Counted from the stretch's first letter, positions 9,808 through 19,378 are shown. The stretch is 64,000 nt of DNA from Methanobrevibacter sp. (GCF_015062985.1 NZ_SUTI01000009.1:20325-84324), one strand, 5' to 3'. Translations and numbers: made by a program. The notes: generated from the letters alone by a model not told the origin.

Positions 9808-9830
9808 TTTCTTTTTTTATTTTTTTAGAT
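9808..9830 (+). terminator. U-tract terminator after the NERD-like gene
   Basis: Two long T-runs directly follow the stop codon. They also occupy the space where a ribosome site for the next gene would be expected. Confidence 0.45.
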
Positions 9831-9833
9831 ACA

Positions 9834-10325
9834 ATGATTATCAGCAAAATTAAGAAAAAATTATATCTTCATAGATGTAAAAGAGTTGCTAAAAGCTATG
9901 GCGATAACTTCAAGGTAAATGGTGAAAGTTATGTTACACCAAATACTCGCTTGGGCAATAATGTTAATTTTAATGGAATGAAAATTCAAGGATCCGGCAA
10001 TGTAATAATTGGGGACAATTTTCATTCGGGAATTGAATGCATGATAATCACAAGCACTCACAACTACGATAAAGGAAATGCAATACCTTACGACGAAAGT
10101 ATAATCTCTAAGGATGTGACAATTGAAGACAATGTATGGATTGGAAATAGAGTTATAATTCTGCCAGGAGTAAAACTGGGAGAAGGCTCAATCATCCAAG
10201 CGGGAAGCGTAGTTACCAAAGATGTGGAAAAATATGCGATAGCCGGAGGCCATCCTGCAAAAACATTCAAATACAGAGATATCGAACATTACGAAAAACT
10301 AAAAAGTGAAGGAAAATTCCACTAA
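9834..10325 (+). CDS. hexapeptide-repeat acyltransferase
   Basis: The 163-residue protein has a left-handed beta-helix pattern of hexapeptide repeats (LGNNVNF, VIIGDNF, VTIEDNVWIGNRVIILPGVKLGEGSIIQAGSVVTKDV) and ends with IAGGHPAKTFKYR. This is the LbH acetyltransferase type with the catalytic His in ITSTHNY. Such enzymes acetylate sugars or amino sugars. The frame extends upstream to 9756 inside the previous gene, but ATG 9834 is the sensible start. No clear ribosome site is visible. Its position beside the nonulosonate operon makes a sugar substrate attractive. The acceptor is not known. Confidence 0.8.
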   Translation: MIISKIKKKLYLHRCKRVAKSYGDNFKVNGESYVTPNTRLGNNVNFNGMKIQGSGNVIIGDNFHSGIECMIITSTHNYDKGNAIPYDESIISKDVTIEDNVWIGNRVIILPGVKLGEGSIIQAGSVVTKDVEKYAIAGGHPAKTFKYRDIEHYEKLKSEGKFH

Positions 10326-10352
10326 ATAAAAACACCTCAAAGGACATCTCAC

Positions 10353-11789
10353 TCAAATCATTGATTTTATTAAACTAATCTCTTTTTTATCAATACCCTT
10401 TAACAAGACAAGTATTGCAAAGTAAATGACAACCGCAATAGCTATGACTATTAGAATGGCAAAAATGCCTTGAGGATTTGCAAGCTTTACAAAGATTCCC
10501 ATTGCCAGGGAAGAAATTAAAATTTTTATTATGGATTTGAAATCAAAAGGTAAAACAGAATATTTCCTGGAATAGATTAAAGTAACCGCAAAGGCAAAGA
10601 AATAACAGATTAATGTTGCAATTCCCGCCCCATAGATTCCAATATAGGGCACAGCAATAACATTTAAAATAATGTTTAAAATAGCTACACTAATCCAAAT
10701 GTAACCTAAAATAACTGTCTTTTTCTCCAAAATGATAATATTGTTAACTATACCGTAAATTCCCATGAATATTGCTCCAAGAGCTACCAGCGGAGTAATC
10801 ATATATCCCTGATTGGCAATTATTCCTGTTGTTAAAATGTATAGAAGCGGTTTTGAAAGTAGACTCAACCCAACAGCTGCAGGAATGGCTATTAACAAAT
10901 AGTATTTCATGGAATATCTTAAAAATGTGTTTACCTTATCCAAGTTTCCGGATTCATAATATTCCGGCAAAACTGCAGGCAGCAATACAGCAAAAGGAGT
11001 TAAAAGCATTAAAAGGATACTTCCAAGAGCATATCCTGGAGAATAACATCCAACAGCAGCAGATCCTAAAAAAATACCAATGACAAACTTATCGCTTGAA
11101 TCGACAACCCATGAAGAAACATTATTCGGCACTGTAGGAAGTGCAAATTTCAATTCCTCTTTCAAACTTTTGAATTTTGTTGTGAATCCTAATTGTTTTA
11201 CAATCAACAGCGCCATAACTACAAATACTGCCAAATAACCAACCAACAACCCTAAAATAACAATTTCAATAGGATAATGCATCAATGTCAATATGATACT
11301 TGCACCCACACCGATATAAGTTTGCAAAACCAGAAATGTTGAATAAAACTTAATTTGTTGGAAAGTTCTGAAATAGCTTAAGAACATCAAATTGATACAT
11401 GCCAAAAAGGAAATGACCGTAACAGTCAACATTATCTGCATGCTTCCATCAAACAGAGCATCTGCAATCTGATGTGAAAATATTAAAAATACCAAAACCA
11501 TTATAACAGTTGAACATAAGACCACAAGCATCATTGAATAAAATGATTGTTTAATAATCTCTTTATCCTTTTCAGCCGCTAAAAACCTCACCATAGTATA
11601 TGGAAGTCCCAAATTAACAATATTTGGAACTAAAGCAACAAGAGTATTGGCCTGAGCCCATACCCCATAATTGGAAGTGGAAAAGTTTTTCGTAATAATT
11701 GGGATAAATATCAACCCGCTAAGAGAAATCAGGATATTTGCAATGCCTACAATCCCTATTCTTTTAATAAACTGAGCATATTCATCCAT
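10353..11789 (-). CDS. Wzx-type polysaccharide/oligosaccharide flippase
   Basis: The 478-residue integral membrane protein of the MOP superfamily has about 12 to 14 hydrophobic segments. It opens with the typical repeat-unit transporter stretch (NILISLSGLIFIPIITKNFS, then YGVWAQ). Such proteins move lipid-linked sugar units across the membrane. The start is ATG 11789, because AGGTGTGAT lies five bases upstream; a TTG at 11795 would be six bases further upstream. It overlaps the upstream transferase gene by eight bases and is the last gene of the nonulosonate operon, so it probably exports the glycan made by this cluster. Confidence 0.82.
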   Translation of the reverse strand: MDEYAQFIKRIGIVGIANILISLSGLIFIPIITKNFSTSNYGVWAQANTLVALVPNIVNLGLPYTMVRFLAAEKDKEIIKQSFYSMMLVVLCSTVIMVLVFLIFSHQIADALFDGSMQIMLTVTVISFLACINLMFLSYFRTFQQIKFYSTFLVLQTYIGVGASIILTLMHYPIEIVILGLLVGYLAVFVVMALLIVKQLGFTTKFKSLKEELKFALPTVPNNVSSWVVDSSDKFVIGIFLGSAAVGCYSPGYALGSILLMLLTPFAVLLPAVLPEYYESGNLDKVNTFLRYSMKYYLLIAIPAAVGLSLLSKPLLYILTTGIIANQGYMITPLVALGAIFMGIYGIVNNIIILEKKTVILGYIWISVAILNIILNVIAVPYIGIYGAGIATLICYFFAFAVTLIYSRKYSVLPFDFKSIIKILISSLAMGIFVKLANPQGIFAILIVIAIAVVIYFAILVLLKGIDKKEISLIKSMI

Positions 11790-13203
11790 TATCAATCACA
11801 CCTTTCAATAATTCCTTATCGAAGTTCTTAAAAAAGAAATTTTTATCATAATCTACAGGTTCGAATTCTTCCAAATTATTTATTAAATCATCACTATCCT
11901 CAATTTTAAAGACATATCCCATTTTAATTAAATCTTCCAGATATTCGACACCGGGAACATCCAATATGAATGTTTTGCAATTGAACATTAATCCCTCATA
12001 AATTGCTGTTGAAAATGCCCCCACCTGATAACTGGACTCTGCAAACAATTTATAGAGAGGAACTTTACTGTTATCAATTACTTCAAAATTTTCAAGCTGA
12101 CTTGCGCTTACAAGGTCTGGGTAATTCTGTTTCCATGTTTCATATTCGCCAGGATGCAATTTATAGATAATCTTAAAACTATTTAATCTGTCTGCTATCT
12201 GATATGCCAGTTCGGATAAATGTTTGCCTATTACTCCTTGAGATATAAATAAAATCTGATGTTCATCCGATTGGATATTCATATAATCCTTTGACTGAAC
12301 TTCAAAATAGGGAAATCCTATAGGAACAATATCATTTTTGGATATTGGACAGTTGCCCTCATTAATCCAGTAATCCCCAAAAGTTAAGATTTGATCTGGA
12401 AAATATCTGATTTCACCATCCAATCTTGTTTTTAAAGGGTATGAATAACCCAAATGATAATCAGATATTGTACCATGCTGCAATTCAATTACTTTGACTC
12501 CCAAATCTTTAGCGGCCGCTACAACAGCCTGATTTTCATAGGCAACAACGACAAAAATCATCTTCACATTTCTTTTTTTGAATAGCTCAACATATTTCAT
12601 ATAATCATATTGAAAATTTAAAATATGCATGGTGAAAATCCGGGTAATATCAATCTTTAGATTAAAAGCGGATTCAAGTTCTTTTTCAATGTTGGAAATT
12701 ATTTCCTTTTCCCTATCGGTGAATTCGATTTTATGAAATTTTTTATGAATATATGAACCTAACTGAATTCTATCCGTAAATTTCACATAATCCCGTTTAT
12801 TTGTAAAATGCTTATTAAGATACGGCGCCTCCATTATTTCAAAAGAAGAGGAATCCTTTAGAAAATCAACTAAAAAATAGCTATAGATATCCCTGTATTC
12901 TCCGTTAAAGATTACTTTTCTTGGATGGTCAAAAATTAGAATGTCCTTTTCATCATTTCCGCTTAACGGATTATATAATACACTGTTCTTTAAGAAAGGT
13001 AAGAATGATTTGATTTTATCAAAAAGAGTTAATGATTGCTGTTGCGGTGCGCCGAAGGTATTCGTACGTCTGGAGATATCATAATAAAGATACATTCTAA
13101 TCAGCTGCCATGGATAGCAGCCCTGAATTTCCTGAAAATTTAAATTGTATTTTTCTTCCAGATGGAAAAAAACATTACATATCTCACTAACCTTAAAAGA
13201 CAT
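11782..13203 (-). CDS. putative capsule-type glycosyltransferase, candidate nonulosonate transferase
   Basis: The 473-residue protein has no signal peptide or obvious membrane segment. The C-terminal half looks like a GT-B fold: VIELQHGTISDYHLGYSYP, then ILTFGDYW, ILFISQG, a KLHPGE motif at about 360, and SSYQVGAFSTAIYEGLMFN. HP-containing motifs and such S/T-E/G ends are seen in capsule and sialic-acid transferases (CDP-glycerol or polysialyl type). It lies between neuB and the flippase gene and overlaps the latter, so the likely role is moving the nonulosonate to a lipid-linked acceptor. This assignment is inference from context plus motifs; I cannot place it in a named GT family. Confidence 0.6.
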   Translation of the reverse strand: MSFKVSEICNVFFHLEEKYNLNFQEIQGCYPWQLIRMYLYYDISRRTNTFGAPQQQSLTLFDKIKSFLPFLKNSVLYNPLSGNDEKDILIFDHPRKVIFNGEYRDIYSYFLVDFLKDSSSFEIMEAPYLNKHFTNKRDYVKFTDRIQLGSYIHKKFHKIEFTDREKEIISNIEKELESAFNLKIDITRIFTMHILNFQYDYMKYVELFKKRNVKMIFVVVAYENQAVVAAAKDLGVKVIELQHGTISDYHLGYSYPLKTRLDGEIRYFPDQILTFGDYWINEGNCPISKNDIVPIGFPYFEVQSKDYMNIQSDEHQILFISQGVIGKHLSELAYQIADRLNSFKIIYKLHPGEYETWKQNYPDLVSASQLENFEVIDNSKVPLYKLFAESSYQVGAFSTAIYEGLMFNCKTFILDVPGVEYLEDLIKMGYVFKIEDSDDLINNLEEFEPVDYDKNFFFKNFDKELLKGVIDNG

Positions 13204-13215
13204 TAAAACACCGAA

Positions 13216-14280
13216 TTATGACAACATATCATAAGAAATTAATGTATCTTCCAAAATATCCTCAATGGCTTGTTTTCCTATAATTTGATCGGTGTCGGCA
13301 GGAGAAATACCTGTTCCAGGCCTTTTAAATGTTATATTATCCATAGTAACCGATTCTCCTTTTTTAATATTTTTGGAAGCTACAATAGAGCGCCTAGCTT
13401 CTTTTCTTGCAGAAGATTCACAAATCAATGGCTGTTTATTCTTACGACCATTAATTTTTGATAGGAACTCCACATTCTCTTTGAACTTAATCACATCTTT
13501 AGTATCCATTGCATGATAATGATCATTTCCTTTCAACGTTTTGTCAAGAGTAAAATGCTTTTCGATTATTGTTGCACCATGATTATAAGCAGTGGTTAGA
13601 ATAAACATGTTTTCATCAGGTTTTGTGTGATCAGAATATCCTATCTCATAATCAGGGAAATGCTCAGCCAAATCCTTTATCATCAACAGGTTTGCATCTT
13701 CATAATCTGTCGGATATGATAAAACACAATGCATAATGGCAATATTTGCATCTGAAACCTCTTCAATAGCTTCAACAGCATTTTTTATTTCTTTTAAAGT
13801 TGATGCCCCAGTTGAAAGTAAAATAGGCTTATTTTTACTGGCAATATATTTAATGAAAGGAATATTGGTTAAATCAGATGAAGAAATTTTATATATGTCC
13901 ATGAACTCATCAAGATAATCGGCAGATTCAAAATCGAATGGTGTTGATAGAAACATTATTCCCACTTCTCTACAGTAGGCGGCAAGCTCCCTATATTCGT
14001 CAGCACCAAATTTATCAAATTTTTTAAATAATTCGAACTGGGAAGTTGTTGGTTCTTCTGACAAATCCCAATAAGCTGGAGAATTACGTGATGCAATTGT
14101 TTCAGCCTTATATGATTGAAATTTGACTGCGTCAACGCCACATGATTTCGCCTCATCAATCATGAGTTTTGCAGCATCCATATCTGAGATTTTCTCCTTT
14201 TTTGCTATATCATAAAAATTAACACCGATTTCCGCAATCAAAAATGGTTTTTTAATAAATATGTCCATAGTAAACCCCAT
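13216..14280 (-). CDS. neuB: N-acetylneuraminate/pseudaminate-type synthase (NeuB family)
   Basis: NeuB-family enzymes condense phosphoenolpyruvate with a six-carbon amino sugar to give a nine-carbon nonulosonic acid. The 354-residue protein has the TIM barrel with FLIAEIGVNF, DAVKFQSYKAETI, LLSTGAST and EKHFTLDKTLKGNDHYHAM, followed by a C-terminal SAF (antifreeze-like) domain from about 285 (ARRSIVASKNIKKGE). It starts immediately after the stop of the fused synthetase gene. ATG 14280 is listed, and ATG 14268 with GGGG upstream is equally possible. Whether the product is neuraminic, legionaminic or pseudaminic acid cannot be decided from this protein alone. Confidence 0.88.
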   Translation of the reverse strand: MGFTMDIFIKKPFLIAEIGVNFYDIAKKEKISDMDAAKLMIDEAKSCGVDAVKFQSYKAETIASRNSPAYWDLSEEPTTSQFELFKKFDKFGADEYRELAAYCREVGIMFLSTPFDFESADYLDEFMDIYKISSSDLTNIPFIKYIASKNKPILLSTGASTLKEIKNAVEAIEEVSDANIAIMHCVLSYPTDYEDANLLMIKDLAEHFPDYEIGYSDHTKPDENMFILTTAYNHGATIIEKHFTLDKTLKGNDHYHAMDTKDVIKFKENVEFLSKINGRKNKQPLICESSARKEARRSIVASKNIKKGESVTMDNITFKRPGTGISPADTDQIIGKQAIEDILEDTLISYDMLS

Positions 14281-15948
14281 TTATCGTTTATTTAATAGAA
14301 ATTTCCGATATTCTTCACGAACTACTGCTGAAATGTTTTCAAATCCATTTTTTAAATCAATAGATAACATTTTTTGATTCATTTCCAATCTTAAATCAAA
14401 GTCATTGACAAGATTTATAAATTCATCAATTATGTCCTGTCTGCTAACATATTCGCCAAGACCCATATTAATGAATCCGTTATCTGAATTTCCAAATATA
14501 TGAGTTGCCTCACGGCTATTCTGACATAAACATATTGTCGGAACTCCTAAAGAGCATATTTCATACATTGTTCTGCCTGCAGATGTGAAAATTATATCCG
14601 CATTAAACATGAATTCACTGATATTTGAAACGTTTTTGTAAAATTGAATTAAAGGATTTGTCTGATATTTTGAAATCAGTCCCTCCAAATCAGAATAGCC
14701 CAATCCAACGACAACATTGATGCGCCCGTCATAATTTGTTGATAAAATTGCCTCCAATACTTTTTCCGTGAAATTATTTGGGTCTGTACCTCCAAATGTA
14801 ATCAGGATATTTTTAACATCCTTAGTGACAATTTTTTCAGATTGAAAATAAAATTCATCCTTCAAAATAAAATATTTATGACCTGTGCAGATATTTTCTT
14901 CACTCAAATCATGTTCATATAAAGCATCGAAGACAACATCGGCCAAATCGGTACCAACACCCAAATCTTCAAAATTGACAACGAAGTATCCCTCATTTTT
15001 CAAGAGGGTCATGTATTCAATTGTTGTATCCAGAATATCATTAACAACGATATCCGGAGAATATTCTCTTAAAAGGCATAATAAATTATCTTCACCATCA
15101 TATGTCTTAAATGAAAAATTTCTATTTTCAACAAGGTCTATGCCCAATTGATGCTGTTCGTCCAATAAAAACAGAACCTCATGGAAAACCAGCTTTGATG
15201 CCATTGATAAACAGCGGTAGATATGGCCGGTACCAATTTCATTGTATGCATTTACAACAATAGCAATTTTCTTCTTTTGGAGATAATTTTCTGCAATCCA
15301 CCAATCCTCATAATTATCTATGTCAACACTTTCCTGCTTGGATACTTCTATTATATCCAGATTAGTGCCTAAACGAGAATTCTCATAAACAAAATTCCTA
15401 CGGGTAGCTAAAATAGCTCCTGTTTCCCTATATGATTTTGGTAAAAACTGCCTGTTAACTCGCTTAATATAATTTGGAAAATATCTTTCGTTATTCTCAT
15501 CATATCCCCAAGTCAAATGCCTATCATCAACGACAGAAATGACACTGTCGATTGAAAAATCCTCAAATTTTTCAATAGCTCTGTCTAAAGTAGATGATTT
15601 GAGTAATGGGGAAGTAGGTTGTAAAGTAATTACAATGTCATATTCATCAAATGCTTGTTTTTCCTTTTGAATCATTGCATCATAAATCACTGGATCGAGA
15701 GGCACATCATCAGAGGATAGTTCTTCAGAACGCCTGATGACGCTTGATCCGAATTTTTCGGCAATAAATGCAATTTCAGAATCATCAGTGGATACCACAA
15801 CATCATCAACATACTGGGATGATTTTGCAATTGCAATTGCATAAGAAATTAAAGGCCTGTTATTCAGCAAACGAAGATTTTTACGAGGAATTCCCTTTGA
15901 GCCTCCCCTCGCTGGAATAACTACCAAAATTTTATTATTATTAAACAT
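14281..15948 (-). CDS. fusion: CMP-nonulosonate synthetase (NeuA/PseF-like) + PseG/SpsG-like domain
   Basis: The 555-residue protein combines two enzymes. Residues 1-223 form a CMP-sialate synthetase with IPARGGSKGIPRKN at 11-24, TLQPTSPLL at 109-116 and the acidic end VDIDNYEDWWIAE. From about 226 a GT-B fold begins with VVNAYNEIGTGHIYRCLSMA, carrying the G-x-GH-x2-RC signature of PseG and SpsG. PseG removes UDP from the trideoxy-altrose precursor of pseudaminic acid. The two steps flank the NeuB reaction, so one polypeptide would supply substrate and activate product. GGGATAAAC precedes the ATG. It is the first gene of the operon and divergent from hypD. A SpsG-like transferase role is the alternative. 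Confidence 0.82.
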   Translation of the reverse strand: MFNNNKILVVIPARGGSKGIPRKNLRLLNNRPLISYAIAIAKSSQYVDDVVVSTDDSEIAFIAEKFGSSVIRRSEELSSDDVPLDPVIYDAMIQKEKQAFDEYDIVITLQPTSPLLKSSTLDRAIEKFEDFSIDSVISVVDDRHLTWGYDENNERYFPNYIKRVNRQFLPKSYRETGAILATRRNFVYENSRLGTNLDIIEVSKQESVDIDNYEDWWIAENYLQKKKIAIVVNAYNEIGTGHIYRCLSMASKLVFHEVLFLLDEQHQLGIDLVENRNFSFKTYDGEDNLLCLLREYSPDIVVNDILDTTIEYMTLLKNEGYFVVNFEDLGVGTDLADVVFDALYEHDLSEENICTGHKYFILKDEFYFQSEKIVTKDVKNILITFGGTDPNNFTEKVLEAILSTNYDGRINVVVGLGYSDLEGLISKYQTNPLIQFYKNVSNISEFMFNADIIFTSAGRTMYEICSLGVPTICLCQNSREATHIFGNSDNGFINMGLGEYVSRQDIIDEFINLVNDFDLRLEMNQKMLSIDLKNGFENISAVVREEYRKFLLNKR

Positions 15949-16032
15949 GTTTATCCCTTAAAGTTACAATAAAATTTAATTAATGTAATACTAAATATAT
16001 TTATAATATAATATTAAATCTTCGGTGCTAAT
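15949..16032. promoter_or_regulatory. divergent promoter region between the nonulosonate operon and hypD
   Basis: This 84-base AT-rich gap holds overlapping TATA-like words (AAATATATTTATAATATAAT around 15994-16013). They suit promoters in both directions, but no operator-like repeat is evident. Confidence 0.35.
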
Positions 16033-17085
16033 ATGAATATGAAAAATATGTCACAAGAGTTATTAAAAAGAATTAATGATTTGGCCACACCAGTGAAAAT
16101 AATGCATGTATGTGGTTCTCATGAACATACAATTATGGAAAATGGGATTAGAAGCCTGCTTCCTGACGAAATTGAAATTGTTGCAGGACCTGGATGTCCA
16201 GTATGTGTAGTCCCATCACGTGAAATTGATGAAAGCCTGGAACTCATAGAAAAAGGAGTTACCATAACTACCTTTGGAGATATGTTAAGAGTTCCGGGAT
16301 CAAACGGTTCACTTGCAGATGCTAAAGCTGAAGGCGGAGATGTAAGAGTAGTTTACGGCATCAACAGAGCTATTGAAATAGCTGAAAAAGAAGACAATGA
16401 TGTTGTATTTATTGCCGCAGGTTTTGAAACAACCGCGCCAACAACAGCGGCAGAATTATTGTCAACACCGCCAGAAAACTTTTCAGTACTTTCCTGCCAC
16501 AGACTTATTCCTCCTGCTATTGATTTTTTAATTAATTCCGGACAGACAAGTCTTAATGCATTAATTCAACCGGGACATGTATGTACAATAATTGGAACAA
16601 AACCATTCGAATACTTTTCAACCGATTACGGAATACCTCAGGCTGTTGCCGGATTCAACCCATTAGACATACTGATGTCAGTTTACATGATATTAAGACA
16701 AATTCATAATGAAACACCGAAAATAGACAATGAATACAACAGAGCAGTTAGAGAAGAAGGAAATGAAATAGCCCAGGACATGATAGAACAAGTATTTTAT
16801 GTTGATTCAAGAGAATGGAGAGGATTTCCAAAAATACCTAATTCAATTCTAGAAGTGAAAAAGGAATTTAGCGACTTTAACGCTCGTGAAAAATATGATA
16901 TTGAAGTAAAAGACGTTAATGAAGCACCAAAAGGATGTATTTGCGGACCTATATTAAGAGGTCTTGCAAGACCTGAAGATTGTAAACTGTTTAGAAAAGA
17001 ATGTAATCCATTACACCCGATTGGAGCTTGTATGGTAAGTAAAGAAGGAACATGCAACATAGCACATAGATACTCTAGAGGATAA
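16033..17085 (+). CDS. hypD: hydrogenase maturation protein HypD
   Basis: HypD is the iron-sulfur scaffold on which the Fe(CN)2CO group of NiFe hydrogenases is built together with HypC. The 350-residue protein has the family motifs HVCGSHEHTI near the N-terminus, then AGPGCPVCVVP, FETTAPTTAA, and a C-terminal cysteine cluster (CICGPILRGLARPEDC...C...GACMVSKEGTC). Three ATGs occur in the first six codons; the first is taken, with GGTG upstream. It serves hydrogenases such as the Mvh enzyme encoded at the right edge of the window. The next gene starts two bases after the stop. Confidence 0.95.
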   Translation: MNMKNMSQELLKRINDLATPVKIMHVCGSHEHTIMENGIRSLLPDEIEIVAGPGCPVCVVPSREIDESLELIEKGVTITTFGDMLRVPGSNGSLADAKAEGGDVRVVYGINRAIEIAEKEDNDVVFIAAGFETTAPTTAAELLSTPPENFSVLSCHRLIPPAIDFLINSGQTSLNALIQPGHVCTIIGTKPFEYFSTDYGIPQAVAGFNPLDILMSVYMILRQIHNETPKIDNEYNRAVREEGNEIAQDMIEQVFYVDSREWRGFPKIPNSILEVKKEFSDFNAREKYDIEVKDVNEAPKGCICGPILRGLARPEDCKLFRKECNPLHPIGACMVSKEGTCNIAHRYSRG

Positions 17086-17086
17086 T

Positions 17087-17791
17087 ATGACTATAGAAGC
17101 AATTGCAGTAGATATTGACGGAACAATAACTGATGAAAAAAGACAGATTTGCATTTCTGCTATTGAAGCTTTAAGAAAAGCTGAAGCGGCAGGAATACCA
17201 ACAATAATCGTTACGGGAAATGTTGTAAATTATGCATATGCAACTGAAGTGCTTATTGGATGCAGCGGAGGCCTTGTAGCTGAAAACGGAGGCATTGTTT
17301 TTAAAGAAGGTGAGAATAATAATGCCGTTGAGACAATGGTTGAGAGAGATTTTGTAACTTCCGCCGAAAAACACCTGAAAGAAAAATTAGGGGACAAATT
17401 CGAAAAACATGCATCCCATGACAACATGTATCGATTAACCGAAACCGTTTTTTACAAAACTCTTGCAAGGGAAGAACTGGAAGATGCATTGAAAGATTTC
17501 AAATATCTTGAACAGCTTGAAATATATGACAGCGGTTTTGCTTTACATATTACTGATAAGCGTGTTAATAAAGGAACCTCACTCAAATATTTATGTGAAA
17601 GGAACGGCATAGATATGGAAAACGTTATGGCAATCGGAGACAGTGAAAACGATGAAGACTTCTTAAAGGAAGTTGGTTATAAAATAGCTGTTGGGAATGC
17701 GGAAGACAAGTTAAAGCAAATCAGCACATACACCTGCGAAAAGACATTTGGTGACGGTGTGGCTGAAGCTATTGAAAAATTTGCATTGTAG
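17087..17791 (+). CDS. phosphoglycolate phosphatase, archaeal HAD type
   Basis: The 234-residue HAD-superfamily phosphatase has the nucleophile motif AVDIDGTITD at the N-terminus and the cofactor motif AIGDSENDEDFL near 186. A C2-type cap lies between them. It dephosphorylates 2-phosphoglycolate, and related archaeal enzymes act on other small phosphates. It follows hypD by one base. A PmbA-like gene starts just after it, making a tight three-gene run with no shared pathway that I can see. Confidence 0.85.
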   Translation: MTIEAIAVDIDGTITDEKRQICISAIEALRKAEAAGIPTIIVTGNVVNYAYATEVLIGCSGGLVAENGGIVFKEGENNNAVETMVERDFVTSAEKHLKEKLGDKFEKHASHDNMYRLTETVFYKTLAREELEDALKDFKYLEQLEIYDSGFALHITDKRVNKGTSLKYLCERNGIDMENVMAIGDSENDEDFLKEVGYKIAVGNAEDKLKQISTYTCEKTFGDGVAEAIEKFAL

Positions 17792-17798
17792 GGATAAG

Positions 17799-19109
17799 AT
17801 GATACACGAAATAGCTCAAAAGGCAATCAAAGCAATTGAAAAAGATTGTGATGCTTATGAAATTTATATAGATGAATCAAAATTTATTCAACTGGATTCC
17901 AAGAAGGAAGAATTGAATTTTGCAAAGGAAGAAATTGAATGTGGTGTCGGCATTCGAGTAATAAAGGATAATAGAATCGGCTTCGCGTTTACTTCAAATA
18001 TGGATAAAATAATTGAAACTGCCACACAGGCCATTGAAAACACAAAATTGAACAAAATTGATGAGAATTATGCTTTTGCAGAAGTTGAAAAAGTCCCTAA
18101 AGTGAAAAACGTATATGATAAAAAGTTTAAGGATTTGCATCTCGATGAATGCATTGAATTTTTAAAGAATGCCATTGATTGCGTAACTGATGCCGGTTGT
18201 GAAATAACTGGATCAAGTTTTTCAGCAAGCGAAGGAAGGTCATTGATTGTAAATTCAAATGGAGCGTCTATAGAAGATGAAGGAACCGGTTTTGGTTTAG
18301 GGATATCTACACTACTTCAAAAAGATGGAAAAATTGCAACAGCATACAGTTCACAGTCTTCAAGATTTTTTGATTTGGATGGTGAAAAAATATCTGATGA
18401 GGCATGTAGTCTGGCAAAAAAATCCTTAGATACCAAAGCTGTAGAAACTGATGATTATACTGTTGTTCTTGATTATTATGCTGCAACAGGACTTTTGCAA
18501 ACATTCATGGGTGCGTTTAATGGTGAAAATGTTATGAGGAGCAGGTCTATCCTAAAAGATAAGATGGGCTCTGAAATAGTTAATGCAAACTTGACCATTA
18601 GCGACAATCCTCTTCTTGATAAAGGATTATTGACTGCAAAATCCGATGGGGAAGGTAGCGTAAGTAAAAAAACTGAATTGGTCAAAGAGGGTGTTTTGAA
18701 TTCATTTATCTATGACATCTACACCGCAAATAAGAACGGCATTGAAACCACATCCAACGGACTTAGACATTCTTATCTGACAACCCCTGTGATTGCACCT
18801 ACAAATCTTGAATTTAAGTTTAGTGAAATGAAAGACCTTGAAGAAATAGATAAGGGTGTTTTAACAACAAGCGTTTTAGGTGCTCATACTGCAAATCCAA
18901 TATCCGGAGACTTTTCAGTTGAAGCCAGCAATGCATTTAAAATAGAAAATGGAGAATTAACTGATCCAATAAATAATGCTATGATTTCAGGAAATATTTT
19001 TGAAATTATGAAAAGTGTTGAAGGATTAAATTCTGAAATAAGACAATATGGGTCTTTTATCATTCCTAAATTAATTGTCCATGACTTAAGAGTTGTTGGG
19101 CAAAATTAA
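17799..19109 (+). CDS. TldD/PmbA family protein, PmbA (TldE) type
   Basis: TldD and TldE form a heteromeric zinc protease that trims small peptides and antitoxins in bacteria. The 436-residue protein has the PmbA pattern: SAFTSNMD-like early segment, SGSSFSASEGRS, DNPLLDKGL, SDGEGS, the ANPISGDFSVEASNAF region and PKLIVHDLRVVGQN at the end. I see no HExxxH motif, so this should be the non-catalytic partner, and a TldD gene is expected elsewhere. The frame opens at 17748 inside the preceding gene, but ATG 17799 with AGGGATAAG upstream is the likely start. Confidence 0.85.
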   Translation: MIHEIAQKAIKAIEKDCDAYEIYIDESKFIQLDSKKEELNFAKEEIECGVGIRVIKDNRIGFAFTSNMDKIIETATQAIENTKLNKIDENYAFAEVEKVPKVKNVYDKKFKDLHLDECIEFLKNAIDCVTDAGCEITGSSFSASEGRSLIVNSNGASIEDEGTGFGLGISTLLQKDGKIATAYSSQSSRFFDLDGEKISDEACSLAKKSLDTKAVETDDYTVVLDYYAATGLLQTFMGAFNGENVMRSRSILKDKMGSEIVNANLTISDNPLLDKGLLTAKSDGEGSVSKKTELVKEGVLNSFIYDIYTANKNGIETTSNGLRHSYLTTPVIAPTNLEFKFSEMKDLEEIDKGVLTTSVLGAHTANPISGDFSVEASNAFKIENGELTDPINNAMISGNIFEIMKSVEGLNSEIRQYGSFIIPKLIVHDLRVVGQN

Positions 19110-19116
19110 GAGAAAA

Positions 19117-19371
19117 TTAAATCTTTTTTAATTTTTCTCTATATCTATTTATGGTTCCGTCGTCCTTAAATTCCATGTTTAAATAATCCAAAGTAATCTT
19201 TTTGTTGTCATCAAAAATCTTTAGCTTATCATTCATGACCTTATCGATGTCATCATCTAATTTTTTCAATCTGTTTTCAAAAGATTTCTCAAATTTCATC
19301 ATGTTAATATTTGATTTGCGGGAAATCCTTTCAAGTTCCTTTTCCAAATCAACATTCTCTTTTTTAGGCAT
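19117..19371 (-). CDS. small charged coiled-coil protein, unknown function
   Basis: The 84-residue protein is nearly all helix-forming and charged: KENVDLEKELERISRKSN, then repeated FEK/LKKLDDDIDK heptad-like patterns. It has no cysteines, signal or membrane segment. ATG 19371 follows the stop of the GyrI-like gene after a GTGGTATT ribosome-site-like word, which supports a real co-transcribed gene. The frame is open further up to 19389, but that would overlap the neighbour. I do not recognise a family. It could be a partner of the upstream ligand-binding protein. Confidence 0.5.
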   Translation of the reverse strand: MPKKENVDLEKELERISRKSNINMMKFEKSFENRLKKLDDDIDKVMNDKLKIFDDNKKITLDYLNMEFKDDGTINRYREKLKKI

Positions 19372-19378
19372 AATACCA

